In this document: piece by piece, positions 22,801-31,155 of the stretch | Position numbering within the stretch: position 1 is the first letter of the stretch | Layout: each line of letters starts with the position of its first letter | Origin: Theileria orientalis strain Shintoku | Lineage: Eukaryota; Apicomplexa; Aconoidasida; Piroplasmida; Theileriidae | NCBI RefSeq assembly: GCF_000740895.1 | Contig: NC_025261.1 | Coordinates: 1 to 64,000, forward strand | Direction of reading: 5' to 3' | DNA length: 64,000 nt | Notes under the pieces: model-generated | The model's input: only the letters and a program-made list of their open reading frames with translations | The model's database searches: none | Told to the model about the DNA's origin: nothing | Made by a program: the position numbers and the translations under genes

Positions 22801-24406
22801 TGACCTTTTTAAGATACTGTTCGTATGTCATGCTTGCCAGGTCCTTGCACGAGTTTACCCACGAGAAGGTTGCCTCCTTGTAGTACACGACTGCGTCTTT
22901 CGGGAGCTCACTCGTTGTGTCACTCACCACTGAGTCCAGGTTATTCGTGCCCGTGAACCTGTTGTCTGCGATGTAGAAATTGGGCGAGCAGTCCTTGATG
23001 TACCTGTTGATTCTTTTAAAGGAGGCGTATCCCATTCCAAACATTCTGATCGACATTGGTATCAGGAACATCGAGTCGATGATCCTCAGGAATATGTAAA
23101 AGGTCGCCATGAATCCTGCCGTGTCGATTTTAATGATGTCCGAGGTCTCGTTCAGCGACTTGACGAAGTACCTCTGTATCATGTAGAAGGTTATGTTGAC
23201 GCACATGTTGTAGAGCGTCATGTTGAAGAGCGTCAGCAGCATCCTTATGAAGAAGAGCGAGAGCTCATTGTTCCTGCTCTGCGTGATGATGTTGAGTGCG
23301 ATGTCGTCGTAGAACATCTTTTTTACCAGCGAGAGTGAGAGTGTGATGTTGTTGCACTTCGTGATCTTGTAGTCGCGCAGGTACAGTATGAAGTTGAACA
23401 GGTATGCGTTAAGGATTTCGATTAGTATCATTGAGAAGAGGAAGAATACTCCCACTGAGTACAGCACCCACAGCTCCATTTTAACTTGGAATGAGAGCAG
23501 GAATATTCCGTAGCCGAAATTGGTCACGAACTCTATGATGTACTTGAACGACTCCAGCGACTGTGCGATGTAGTACGAGTCGATGATTGCGAACGAGTAC
23601 ATTTGCGAGTTGACGTCCTTGTTCTGGTAGCGCAGCGCCTGGCAGAAGAGCGGGTTCTTCATGCACTCCGACTCCGGGTCACAGCTGTGCAGCACCTGGT
23701 TACACACCTTAAGTGCGTTCGTGCCGTTGATGTCGTTTGCGAACTTTCTTCTGTGGCACATTCCGTGCTCGAATATGTTAATTGAGAAGAGGTAGTGCAC
23801 TATGCAGTTTAGTCTCAGCAGGTAGAAGTTGATGTTTTCCACCAGGAGCCCGTCTATGATCTGACATACTACGATTGCCACCAGGAGCAGGAATGTCAGT
23901 ATAAATCCGTTTCTATCGTTGTTTATCATTTGCAGCAGTTTTTTGACCAGGATTGCGATACTCATACTCAACAGGTTAACTATGATGAGTCCTATTACTA
24001 GGAACAGTCCTCTCTTCCAGATTGTTCTGAAGAGTGCTCTCAGCAGTATTGATCTGTTTGTTCTTCTTGCTCTTCTCGACTTTCGCTTTGACATTTGCGC
24101 CTCCTCTCTTTTGATAAGTCCGTCGCTCACGTGCTTCGAGAATATTGGTTGCCAGTAGAGTATTTGGTCTGACACTGGCAGCGGGTGGTACATATACGGC
24201 TCCGCGTACACTGCGCATATAAACTTGACCCACTTGTTGAGCCAGTGGTAGAACAGATACTTCCACGCTCCTGCTCCGTCATAGTAGATGAACTTTTTAT
24301 TCTTTTTTGCTTTGAAAAACGACTTATGGTACAGCTCGGTTTCCCAGAAGAGGTACTCCGGTTCTTCTATGGGCCCTTCCCTCCTGTCGTTTTTGTAATT
24401 ATTCAT
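19823..24406 (-). CDS. ABC transporter, ABCC/MRP-like full transporter
   Basis: A 1527-residue frame with the order TMD1-NBD1-TMD2-NBD2. An N-terminal tail (about 1-130) is followed by membrane segments to about 480. NBD1 has Walker A GVQGSGKS near 549 and signature LSGGQ near 644, but its Walker B (MCLDAS) has Ala where the catalytic Glu would be, and the switch region (VLTSSYQ) has Ser for His. TMD2 covers about 830-1150. NBD2 has Walker A GRTGAGKT near 1272, Walker B ILVDE near 1435 and an intact His (TAHN) near 1477, but its signature is diverged (LSYNQ). So one composite ATP site is canonical (NBD2 Walker motifs with NBD1 LSGGQ) and the other is degenerate, as in ABCC exporters. The substrate is unknown; export of metabolites or drugs across a parasite membrane is inferred. 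Subtelomeric ABC transporter genes are known in Theileria. The gene is GC-richer than its flanks. Confidence 0.92.
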   Translation of the reverse strand: MNNYKNDRREGPIEEPEYLFWETELYHKSFFKAKKNKKFIYYDGAGAWKYLFYHWLNKWVKFICAVYAEPYMYHPLPVSDQILYWQPIFSKHVSDGLIKREEAQMSKRKSRRARRTNRSILLRALFRTIWKRGLFLVIGLIIVNLLSMSIAILVKKLLQMINNDRNGFILTFLLLVAIVVCQIIDGLLVENINFYLLRLNCIVHYLFSINIFEHGMCHRRKFANDINGTNALKVCNQVLHSCDPESECMKNPLFCQALRYQNKDVNSQMYSFAIIDSYYIAQSLESFKYIIEFVTNFGYGIFLLSFQVKMELWVLYSVGVFFLFSMILIEILNAYLFNFILYLRDYKITKCNNITLSLSLVKKMFYDDIALNIITQSRNNELSLFFIRMLLTLFNMTLYNMCVNITFYMIQRYFVKSLNETSDIIKIDTAGFMATFYIFLRIIDSMFLIPMSIRMFGMGYASFKRINRYIKDCSPNFYIADNRFTGTNNLDSVVSDTTSELPKDAVVYYKEATFSWVNSCKDLASMTYEQYLKKVNFELKRGEIAIITGVQGSGKSNFIKSILGEMTLVGGSMAVVPLHTSMPIFYASQDIWLQHGTIRSNITFGYRFDEQLYNTVLSAVELDYDISTWEKGDRRVLSDNAHSLSGGQRVRMELARAVYAYLVFHKVNTEYNNSQCSFLMCLDASFNSLDPYVSKNIFNNLFNVKTGLLMKGDLSVVLTSSYQTLVTTSKLSDLKQVPSIPIYNIKNRTLKFYADIHDFVKKNRVNINGDSTEVSPVSNGEYLMNYLTNDMINRCNSDSITRSGRVEQTISKYSRSFKTYVKNELSGIKFNPYVVYMKPALPTFLIYILLNIALNIMNNLKYVFATNVSYHITKNIQKYKNGISVDMFEIRTYSKYSLYIVLTVIIITIMFSLLSSVLFSVSCIISSRKIHEYVVDSIFKNSSSVIKIKRDISQIITSISCDMYVVDEEVGYYLSLCYTYLIQTLIHIVTLFYLIPISIPFVISAMLFVYFCVLKRYIHSSKNIHFAYLETCFHLNSVLENAITGSSIYRSYGRNSDLLTSFMEHREYKARCKFVLYSLVSWSSILFNWIFSYSTLLILILLITLDKFTKIKLKVGYFLLALSLSLSVVKSFEKFSSIFSKFEIAICSVERFQYFIPPGMGVEFDKFLNTHEEYVVNPTNKDVKKVYEGELIKRRAAEFESDNKKFYGLRKLFYHPKLTILDVDDYLTHKHAGVELEDVSVYTSSIHNPEGMILKNITVSAHKSEIIGMVGRTGAGKTTLLSVLQNIAENRTGQVLLDGKDLNDIPKVVLRQIIGVIPQLPFVFKGWTIRRFLDPRKLFSDDEIKYALSSCGLLKFVNELPGGKKLDTVLVPEEPVLYYLKSKTVQFIPTRYDYDTSIYNELAKPAFDSDMLLSYNQLRTLSLARLVLYRDLFRIILVDEPPENSDEQQYLDNDTETNGAGVPIYQLLKMYFQHCTTFVTAHNANVLKTCTSVWVIHDGCLVRTIKTSDIAADESIASIIGESITLN

Positions 24407-25596
24407 GTTAAAACTATTTTCAGATAATCAACTTCATTATTTCAATCATCTTTGGGTATTACTTTTACTACATTCTTCTTTCTGATTTCTCTTCACCTTG
24501 GGATATAACTACTCTAAAACGGCCATCCGGGGTTACCTTAATAACCCGGGGATCAGGATATTTCGTACCATGTTATCCCAATTTACCAAATTACAATGGA
24601 ATCCAGGCCTTTTTTATTGTTTCCCAAGCCCCCATTTATTATAGAATCTTAATCACAGAAATAGGTATATTCAATTATAACTGTCAGATTTTCATTTTGT
24701 ATTTATATTTAATTTTTGTCACTAAAAGTTTTAGAGGAAAATTGATTTTATTTTTTCGGCACATCTTTATTAATACTACTCATTGTTGTTTTTATCAATT
24801 TTCATAAAAATGTGTTGATTTTATCGGTCAAGTTTGAGTTCTTTTCTTAAATTTCTATAATTTAAAGTTATATATAATACAATTTCTGCACTAATTTCAA
24901 ATGTGTCTTGTTTGTTATTTCAAATATTTTATTTATCATTTTTTGTGTAAATACCTAATTTTACAAAGTTCCGTTGTTGTAGTATTTTGATGTGTATGCT
25001 GAATGTTTTAAAATTATTGTAAATTTATCATGTGTATTTTTTACTTTTACATACATCGTTCTTTTGTATATTAATTTTAACATGTATTTCAGAGATATAG
25101 GCTTATAATATAAAATACTAACACTCACTAATGCTTCACGATATACTATATAACTATCACACTGGTCTGGGTTCGCTAACTGCATTAGAAGGGTAATGGC
25201 ATAATCTAAGTGGAATTCGGGGATGGAACGGGTGTGTATTACGTGTGACTAAAGACATCGAGGTCAAGGGTTAGTCAGAATCAACGCGGATAGTCCAATC
25301 TACACTGCTGCTGGTTTTCTAAGTCGAGGATAGATTGTTGAAAATTCCCTATAAGATAGATGGGGTATGTAAGGAATTGCGAAGCTGTTTTATAATTTCT
25401 GAATGGCTGGATTTGGTGAATCATGTGACAAATGACTAAGTGAAACTCTGGACTATCATTCACTACTGTCCTTTGAGTCGTATAGGCTACTCACAATAGC
25501 ATTAAGGATGAGTCAGTACTTTCCAAATCAATCTGTTTTTACTCACCGTTCCACTGACTGAAATCTTTAATTTTATGCTGGGTCGCATCAACTGAG
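24407..25596. other. Divergent intergenic region, 1.2 kb
   Basis: It separates the 5-prime ends of the ABC transporter (minus) and the first membrane-protein gene (plus), so it should hold both promoters. About 24640-25100 is very AT-rich; 25190-25590 is less so. A small inverted repeat is centred near 24540 (GGGTTA, six bases, TAACCC, inside CCGGGG-rich flanks). Short minus-strand frames at 24961-25185 and 25281-25463 show no domain and are not called. Confidence 0.6.
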
Positions 25597-26943
25597 ATGA
25601 CAGGTGATAACGAAGACCATAATGCCGTTTTTTCTCAGGTTATTGTGGCGTTTTTCGCGTATTCCGCCTACTTGAGCATTTGCCAGATTGACGCCACATC
25701 CGCTCACTTCGCAGTCTCTTTCAACATTCCTGCTCACAACATTAGCATTTATTTTGACAAGCTATACAGCATCCGGTGCCTCTTGACTGGAGTGGGCTGT
25801 TTGGCCGAGTACCTTCTCTACCTCTCCATCAACACTCTTGGCGAACCCAGGAGCATTCGCATTTACATCAGCATTGTCAACTTTTCAATATTTCTGCTCA
25901 CAAGAATCGCCTTTTTAATCGTCTTATACTCATCTTCCAACTTGGGGTACTATGTTTATCTAGTTTTGGCTGTTGAATCGTTTTTTGGTGGCTGTTTTAT
26001 GTCAATCATGTCTATTGTTCCTGAACACTCCGTTGTTATTACGTTTGGCTCAAACATTTGTCGGCTTACCATCCCCTTGTTCCAGATGATTATCGATAGG
26101 CTTTGGTACCATAGACCTCTCGTCATGATCAGGGCTCAGGGCTGGCTTTGCGTCATTTTAACTTTCCTGGGTCTCGTCTTATGGATTTACTACACTAAAA
26201 ATCTTGATAGCACTTCTCACGTCAACACACCCACTAACACACACAGTAATCAAGTTAAAGCTGATTTTTTCAAAACTTTCACTGGCGCCTTTTCTCCCCT
26301 GCTGATGTTCGCTCTCGGGTCCATGTTCAAGGACTTCTTGTACCCTGGCACACTCCCATACGCTGTTCTAGAGCGGTCCAAGAGTCATATGATTAACATG
26401 ATGGCTAGCGCTATCTATCCCATTGGATCACTAACGCTGTTTCTCTTGGAAAGGGAGGGTCATTTTGAGGAATGGAGCCCCAACTACGACGCCTTTTGGC
26501 TTCTCCTAGTGCCCACTCTTATTATAACCATTTTCACTTTCCTGGCCATTCACACCAGGATCCCTTCCGCCATGCGAATTCGTAATTCGCAGGCTGTTGT
26601 AATGGTAATGACTTTGTCTCTCATTGTCTATCACAGCTATATGTACCAGCTTAGTTTCACCGGTGTGGCTAAAGTTGTTTATCACGTATCGGGTAAACAT
26701 GGGGACGACGGCGTCATCACTTTCAACGTCATAATGTCGCTGATTTACATGTTCCTCTTTTCCAAGTTATCTGTGGGCTACAACGTCACCAGGGTCAGCC
26801 TTGGCTACCATCTCCCCAAGTACCGGCCCAATCACCGGATGTCTAAGTTTAACACATTCTGGTACATAATCAAGAATATGTTTAGGAAGGCGGGCAGGGA
26901 CACTATTAGCGACTTTAAAATGAACATTAGACACTACCTATAG
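25597..26943 (+). CDS. Multi-pass membrane protein, subtelomeric family (copy 1)
   Basis: A 448-residue intronless frame with roughly ten hydrophobic helices and a short hydrophilic Asn/Thr-rich loop around residues 205-225 that splits the protein into two halves, a layout reminiscent of MFS-type or other secondary transporters. It is clearly paralogous to the next gene at 27623. Shared signatures are an N-terminal F.I..HN.SIY.DKL near residue 50, LAIHTRIPSA near 320, a GVAKV motif near 350 and a basic tail with RPNHRMSK followed by FWYI.KN.F.KA..DTI. I do not recognise a named transporter family. It may belong to one of the hydrophobic families of Theileria (such as Tpr/Tar-related or other subtelomeric membrane families), but that is a guess. 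The position beside an ABC transporter suggests a transport role. Codons are noticeably GC-rich at third positions. Confidence 0.8.
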   Translation: MTGDNEDHNAVFSQVIVAFFAYSAYLSICQIDATSAHFAVSFNIPAHNISIYFDKLYSIRCLLTGVGCLAEYLLYLSINTLGEPRSIRIYISIVNFSIFLLTRIAFLIVLYSSSNLGYYVYLVLAVESFFGGCFMSIMSIVPEHSVVITFGSNICRLTIPLFQMIIDRLWYHRPLVMIRAQGWLCVILTFLGLVLWIYYTKNLDSTSHVNTPTNTHSNQVKADFFKTFTGAFSPLLMFALGSMFKDFLYPGTLPYAVLERSKSHMINMMASAIYPIGSLTLFLLEREGHFEEWSPNYDAFWLLLVPTLIITIFTFLAIHTRIPSAMRIRNSQAVVMVMTLSLIVYHSYMYQLSFTGVAKVVYHVSGKHGDDGVITFNVIMSLIYMFLFSKLSVGYNVTRVSLGYHLPKYRPNHRMSKFNTFWYIIKNMFRKAGRDTISDFKMNIRHYL

Positions 26944-27622
26944 CCTATTTGTATTTTCAGTCTTTGTTCGGCGGCTCTGTTCACTCAATTGATCCTATGT
27001 TCAATATGGTAGTCACTCTCGTACTCGCTACCTATTGCATCGCTCTTTAGCTTTTAAGCATTACATCATCCGTCACATGTGTATCGAATAAATGCTCCCC
27101 TTTAACCATTATATCTTGACATCTCCTTCAATTTTTAAGTTAATTCACGTCAAGGCCGTTACGTCAAAAACATTCAATTTGAAAGCTCAATATACCAAAA
27201 ATTACTGCCGTATTCCAATCCATAAGCACATCAATACCCTTTTGTGTTTACATTAAACAACATTTGTTTAAATACTACAAAAAAGGTCCATAGTTTAATA
27301 TTTCAACTCCTATGTGTCATTCATTTATAGTATAAAATTTTCATTATAAAATTTTCATAATAATATATTAATAATATCCGTTTTCAATTTTAGGTGTATA
27401 TTCAAACCCCATCGGTTGTCCTATTTTTACTTTCTGGACACATTTCAGTTGTTAAAATCACTCACAATGTAGTTATAATTATTTTATTTCTGTTTGGCGA
27501 AAATTCGCAAATTTCCCATAATTTTAAAACAATTTATCCTCATAACTCCCAATGTTGAAACATAACATGTTAATACCGAGAAAATGGATTTAAACAGCTA
27601 TTATTTAATGTAAAATACAACA
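26944..27622. other. Intergenic region between paralogues
   Basis: AT-rich 5-prime flank of the second membrane-protein gene. It contains a perfect tandem pair of the 14-mer TATAAAATTTTCAT at 27331-27358. No open frame or RNA gene is supported. Confidence 0.6.
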
Positions 27623-29041
27623 ATGAAAGAGGACGAAACCTATGATGTTACTGCTACTGAGGTTTTCACTTGTAAGGCAATTGTTGCCGTTGTTTCTACT
27701 TCTCTTTATATTCTCTACTTTCAAATAGAAATTATCGCAGCACAAATAGCCATAGGATTTAACATAGCCATCCACAACACCAGCATTTACTTGGATAAAC
27801 TGGTCTGCTTTAGGTCTCTCATGTTCCTGATCGGCCTAACAAGCGAGTACATTTTTTATAAGACCTTGATAGCTTTTTCTGAAGGCGATCAATATTTTAT
27901 TCGCATGAAGATTAATCAGGGTTCTTTTGTCATTCTTCTCACTTTTCGTATTATATTGTTTTTTACTACTTGTTTTTCACCTAATGTAGGATTCCACGTT
28001 TATTTAATTTTAGGTGTTGAAGCGTTTGGAATGGGTTGCTTTGGAGGTTCTATATATGCTTTATTTCCACAACATGGAACAGCCATTGTATTATTTGCTC
28101 ATCTATCACGTCTTTTGACCTTTCTTATTCAGTTTTTCCTGGATTTAATCTTTCCTCATAATCCGCTTGCCAAAATACGTTGCCAATTCCTGTTTTGCTC
28201 TATTTTAACTGCTACAGCTGTGGGACTGTTGTTTTATTATGATAGTACTCGTTGTCCAACGTTAGTCAATGAAGAAAAGGACCAGGTAAGTGGAGATACA
28301 AATAATGGTACAAACGGAGATGTTTCACTTAAAGGTAATCAAAAAATTCGTCAACCTCGTGATTTTATATACACGTTTGGTAGAACCTTTTCCCCTTTCT
28401 TCATGTTATCGGTTGGATCCCTTCTTTTTGATATACCATTTCCCGGTATCCTCCCATTCAGTTTTTTACCTAGAGAAAAGTGCCACATGATTACCATGAT
28501 ACTACCCATAGCGAATATTTCTGGACCAGTTTTACTATGCTCCTTAGAAACAACTGACAAGTTTCGTCAATGGGAACCAGAATTTAATTCTGGATGGATT
28601 CTTGCAATTCCTATGGTAGTGATTTTTATATATGCTTTTTTGGCAATTCACACACGTATACCATCTGCCAAGGCAATTAGAAATTCACGACCTAGGGTCC
28701 TGAGCATGACTTTCACCTCAGCATTTTGTTTCAGCTTTTTGGATCCACTTAGTTTTGCAGGAGTTGCAAAAGTGATTTTCTTGTCTGAGGACTTTATTGG
28801 CGATGTTGGTGTTCTTATGGCACACCAGTTTTTTTGTCAAACAATTAGGTTCATATATTTAAAAATAGCCGTGGGTTACAATGTCACACGAATTGGCCTC
28901 GGTTATAAGTTTCCAAAGTTTAGGCCGAATCACAGAATGTCTAAGTCAAACGCATTTTGGTACATTTTTAAGAACACCTTCAAAAAGGCATCTAAAGACA
29001 CAATTAATGATTTTAGAATGAGCATCAAAGATTACCTGTAA
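27623..29041 (+). CDS. Multi-pass membrane protein, subtelomeric family (copy 2)
   Basis: A 472-residue intronless frame, tandem paralogue of the gene at 25597 with the same two-halves membrane layout, the same motifs (HNTSIYLDKL near residue 50, LAIHTRIPSA, FAGVAKV) and the same basic C-terminal tail with RPNHRMSK. The hydrophilic central loop is slightly longer and rich in Asn, Gly and Asp (about residues 215-245). Unlike copy 1, its codons are strongly AT-biased, so the two copies differ far more in base composition than their protein likeness would suggest. The function is unknown; transport across a parasite membrane is plausible. The start chosen is the first ATG of the frame and aligns with the start of copy 1. 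Confidence 0.8.
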   Translation: MKEDETYDVTATEVFTCKAIVAVVSTSLYILYFQIEIIAAQIAIGFNIAIHNTSIYLDKLVCFRSLMFLIGLTSEYIFYKTLIAFSEGDQYFIRMKINQGSFVILLTFRIILFFTTCFSPNVGFHVYLILGVEAFGMGCFGGSIYALFPQHGTAIVLFAHLSRLLTFLIQFFLDLIFPHNPLAKIRCQFLFCSILTATAVGLLFYYDSTRCPTLVNEEKDQVSGDTNNGTNGDVSLKGNQKIRQPRDFIYTFGRTFSPFFMLSVGSLLFDIPFPGILPFSFLPREKCHMITMILPIANISGPVLLCSLETTDKFRQWEPEFNSGWILAIPMVVIFIYAFLAIHTRIPSAKAIRNSRPRVLSMTFTSAFCFSFLDPLSFAGVAKVIFLSEDFIGDVGVLMAHQFFCQTIRFIYLKIAVGYNVTRIGLGYKFPKFRPNHRMSKSNAFWYIFKNTFKKASKDTINDFRMSIKDYL

Positions 29042-29375
29042 TATATTATTTGTATAAAAAATATGTGTTAAGTGGTTTATTTTGTAAGTTGTATTTATTC
29101 ACATGTGGTGTCAGAATCATTGTTATGACTCATATTTATATACTTTTGTGTATACACATATTTTATTTATATATATAATATATACACATATAAATTATAC
29201 ATGAAATTATCTATATTTTTATTAGTTAAACTGTACTATTTTACATTTGATACTTTATTTTGATGTTGAAACTATTCTGCATTTTTTATGATTAGATTTA
29301 TATTTTACATTTTTATTTTTTGTTAATATGATTTTATTTTTCATAATATTGTTTTATCTTTATTTAACTTTTATT
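29042..29375. other. Convergent AT-rich intergenic region
   Basis: A very AT-rich stretch between the convergent copy-2 membrane gene and the FAINT gene that ends at 29376. It includes TATATA/CACATA simple sequence at about 29140-29200. Nothing coding is seen. Confidence 0.6.
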
Positions 29376-30518
29376 TTAACATACATTTTCTTCATCCATA
29401 TGATACACCATAGGCAGCTTATCGTTGAACCATACTACGATCCTTTTATCTTCCGGAACATAATGCAACGATTGTATATAGTCGTCCCCATCGGTATCTA
29501 TATACTTCCATATCGTTCTGTCATTATGTACCAATTCTATATACTTGATTCGTTCGTTGAAGTGTATGAATAGGCACCTGCGAGTTATTGTCGTTGCCAC
29601 AAATTTGGTCACATCGTTTTCTCTTGGGTTTGTGCCATTAGGATCATCTGCTGTGATTACCTTGAAGTGGTTGTTGGCAAGTCTTTCCTCAGTCCTGGAG
29701 TGAACCTTCATTAAAAATGCCTCTGACGGTTCCACTTCTTCACACCAATCGATATCTTTGAATTCATCCTTTAGTGACAGTGCCCTTGTTCCATTCTCGA
29801 GATGCATTATTAGTACCATTTTCCCACTGCTTGTGTGATAAATGTTTACTTGGGTTGCGTATTTGGTGAATTGTGACCTCCATAATTCTCTACTAGCACT
29901 TTTAACCCTTCTAAATTTGTATTCTCCTTTCGTTTCGTATGTATCAATGTTGCTAATATTCCCGGTGTATTTGAACTTTTCCGTCGTTGACTTGCAATTG
30001 ACGTCCAGATCCACTAATGACTTTCGAGGTACTGGTGATAGTGTCAAATAGTTTAATCTTCCCGACTTCATAGACCAATTGTTGAAGTTCAACGCATAAT
30101 TGTACGTCATATTATCGTTGAAATAAACAGTTACTTCTTTTGGAACTGTTCTGAAATAAATTAGCTTCGGGAATTCATCGCCATGTTCTTCAGGCAGATA
30201 TCTCCATAGATTTTTATTACCGACATTTATCTCTACACACTTCGAGTCATCTTTGAAAATGTACAAAAACGCTTGGTCCCGGGGGAATCTAAGAGTTTCA
30301 TACCTCCTATTATCGTTTACTCTATACTCTTTGTTATAAAGACCGAATGTTGTTATCTTGATATCGGCTAGTGAAATCTCACTAGAATACTCTTCGGCTC
30401 CGACAACTCCTGTTTCTAACAAACTTTCAGAATCTTTGTTCATGGAATTTACAAAATTCCTCTTGTATTTTAGTACAAAGTACAAAATTAGTAATTTGAT
30501 TGCAGTGTGTGTGTCCAT
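29376..30518 (-). CDS. FAINT-domain protein, probably secreted (about 380 aa)
   Basis: The frame is open up to 30677 (433 residues), but I prefer the internal ATG at 30518. From there the protein begins MDTHTAIKLLILYFVLKYK, a hydrophobic leader suited to secretion as in other FAINT proteins, while the 53 residues upstream have no such signal. The body contains about three FAINT modules, with strand patterns such as LWRYLPEEHGDEFPKLIYF, LWRSQFTKYATQVNIY and IWKYIDTDGDDYIQSLHY, each followed by a Tyr/Phe strand. It ends MVYHMDEENVC. Its relatives are the neighbouring FAINT genes, most closely the 1191-residue protein upstream on the same strand, which shares the module type. Its function is unknown. 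A start at 30677 cannot be excluded. Confidence 0.8.
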   Translation of the reverse strand: MDTHTAIKLLILYFVLKYKRNFVNSMNKDSESLLETGVVGAEEYSSEISLADIKITTFGLYNKEYRVNDNRRYETLRFPRDQAFLYIFKDDSKCVEINVGNKNLWRYLPEEHGDEFPKLIYFRTVPKEVTVYFNDNMTYNYALNFNNWSMKSGRLNYLTLSPVPRKSLVDLDVNCKSTTEKFKYTGNISNIDTYETKGEYKFRRVKSASRELWRSQFTKYATQVNIYHTSSGKMVLIMHLENGTRALSLKDEFKDIDWCEEVEPSEAFLMKVHSRTEERLANNHFKVITADDPNGTNPRENDVTKFVATTITRRCLFIHFNERIKYIELVHNDRTIWKYIDTDGDDYIQSLHYVPEDKRIVVWFNDKLPMVYHMDEENVC

Positions 30519-31155
30519 GATGTTGGAATCCTTAAATTGAAAATTATTTCTACTGAGATTCCTGAAGCCATGGGGAATTATTAAGCCATTTATAAATCGA
30601 CTGCACAAATCATTTATATCCATTCTCATGTGTAATAAATCGCAACTGCAGTTAACCATTTTTCGATGCCGCTGCACCTCCAGATATCTAACCTCCTATT
30701 TTATTCATACAATTCAACTTTATTTATATTATAATCATTTATAAATTTATTTTATTTAAGAAGGCATAATAATTATAAAAATATTGATGGTTTATGATAA
30801 TATGTAATTATACACATCGGCCAACCAGTGTGAGTTTATGTTAATAAATTCTTATAAAACCATAAATAAGTATATCTAACATGTAATATTTATAAAATAT
30901 TCTATGATTAATGCTTTGAAAATTATGATAAGGGGTTTTACTGCAAATTCGCAAAATATTGTACATACTTAAGCATACTACCATTTCGTTAACAAAAATT
31001 AAGATATAGGTGTCTGAAATGTCAATAAAACAAACTTTTACCTATCTTAATAAACTGCATCACTAATTTTACTTTATGTTACAATCGCTTTAGAATTTGG
31101 AGATTGCTTATCCTTAAACTGAATTTCAATTTCCTCAACTCAAAGAATACTCTTA
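30519..31155. other. Intergenic region between two FAINT genes
   Basis: AT-rich flank between two minus-strand FAINT genes; it should contain the promoter of the downstream one. Bases 30519-30677 are an in-frame 5-prime extension of that gene which I treat as untranslated. Nothing else is recognised. Confidence 0.5.

Noticed and set aside
24961..25463. Two minus-strand frames of 74 and 60 codons
   Set aside because: No domain or signal peptide and composition like the surrounding intergenic DNA.
30519..30677. In-frame N-terminal extension of the FAINT gene at 29376
   Set aside because: Starting at 30677 would bury the hydrophobic leader 54 residues inside; the downstream ATG gives a leader typical of the family. 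It remains possible.
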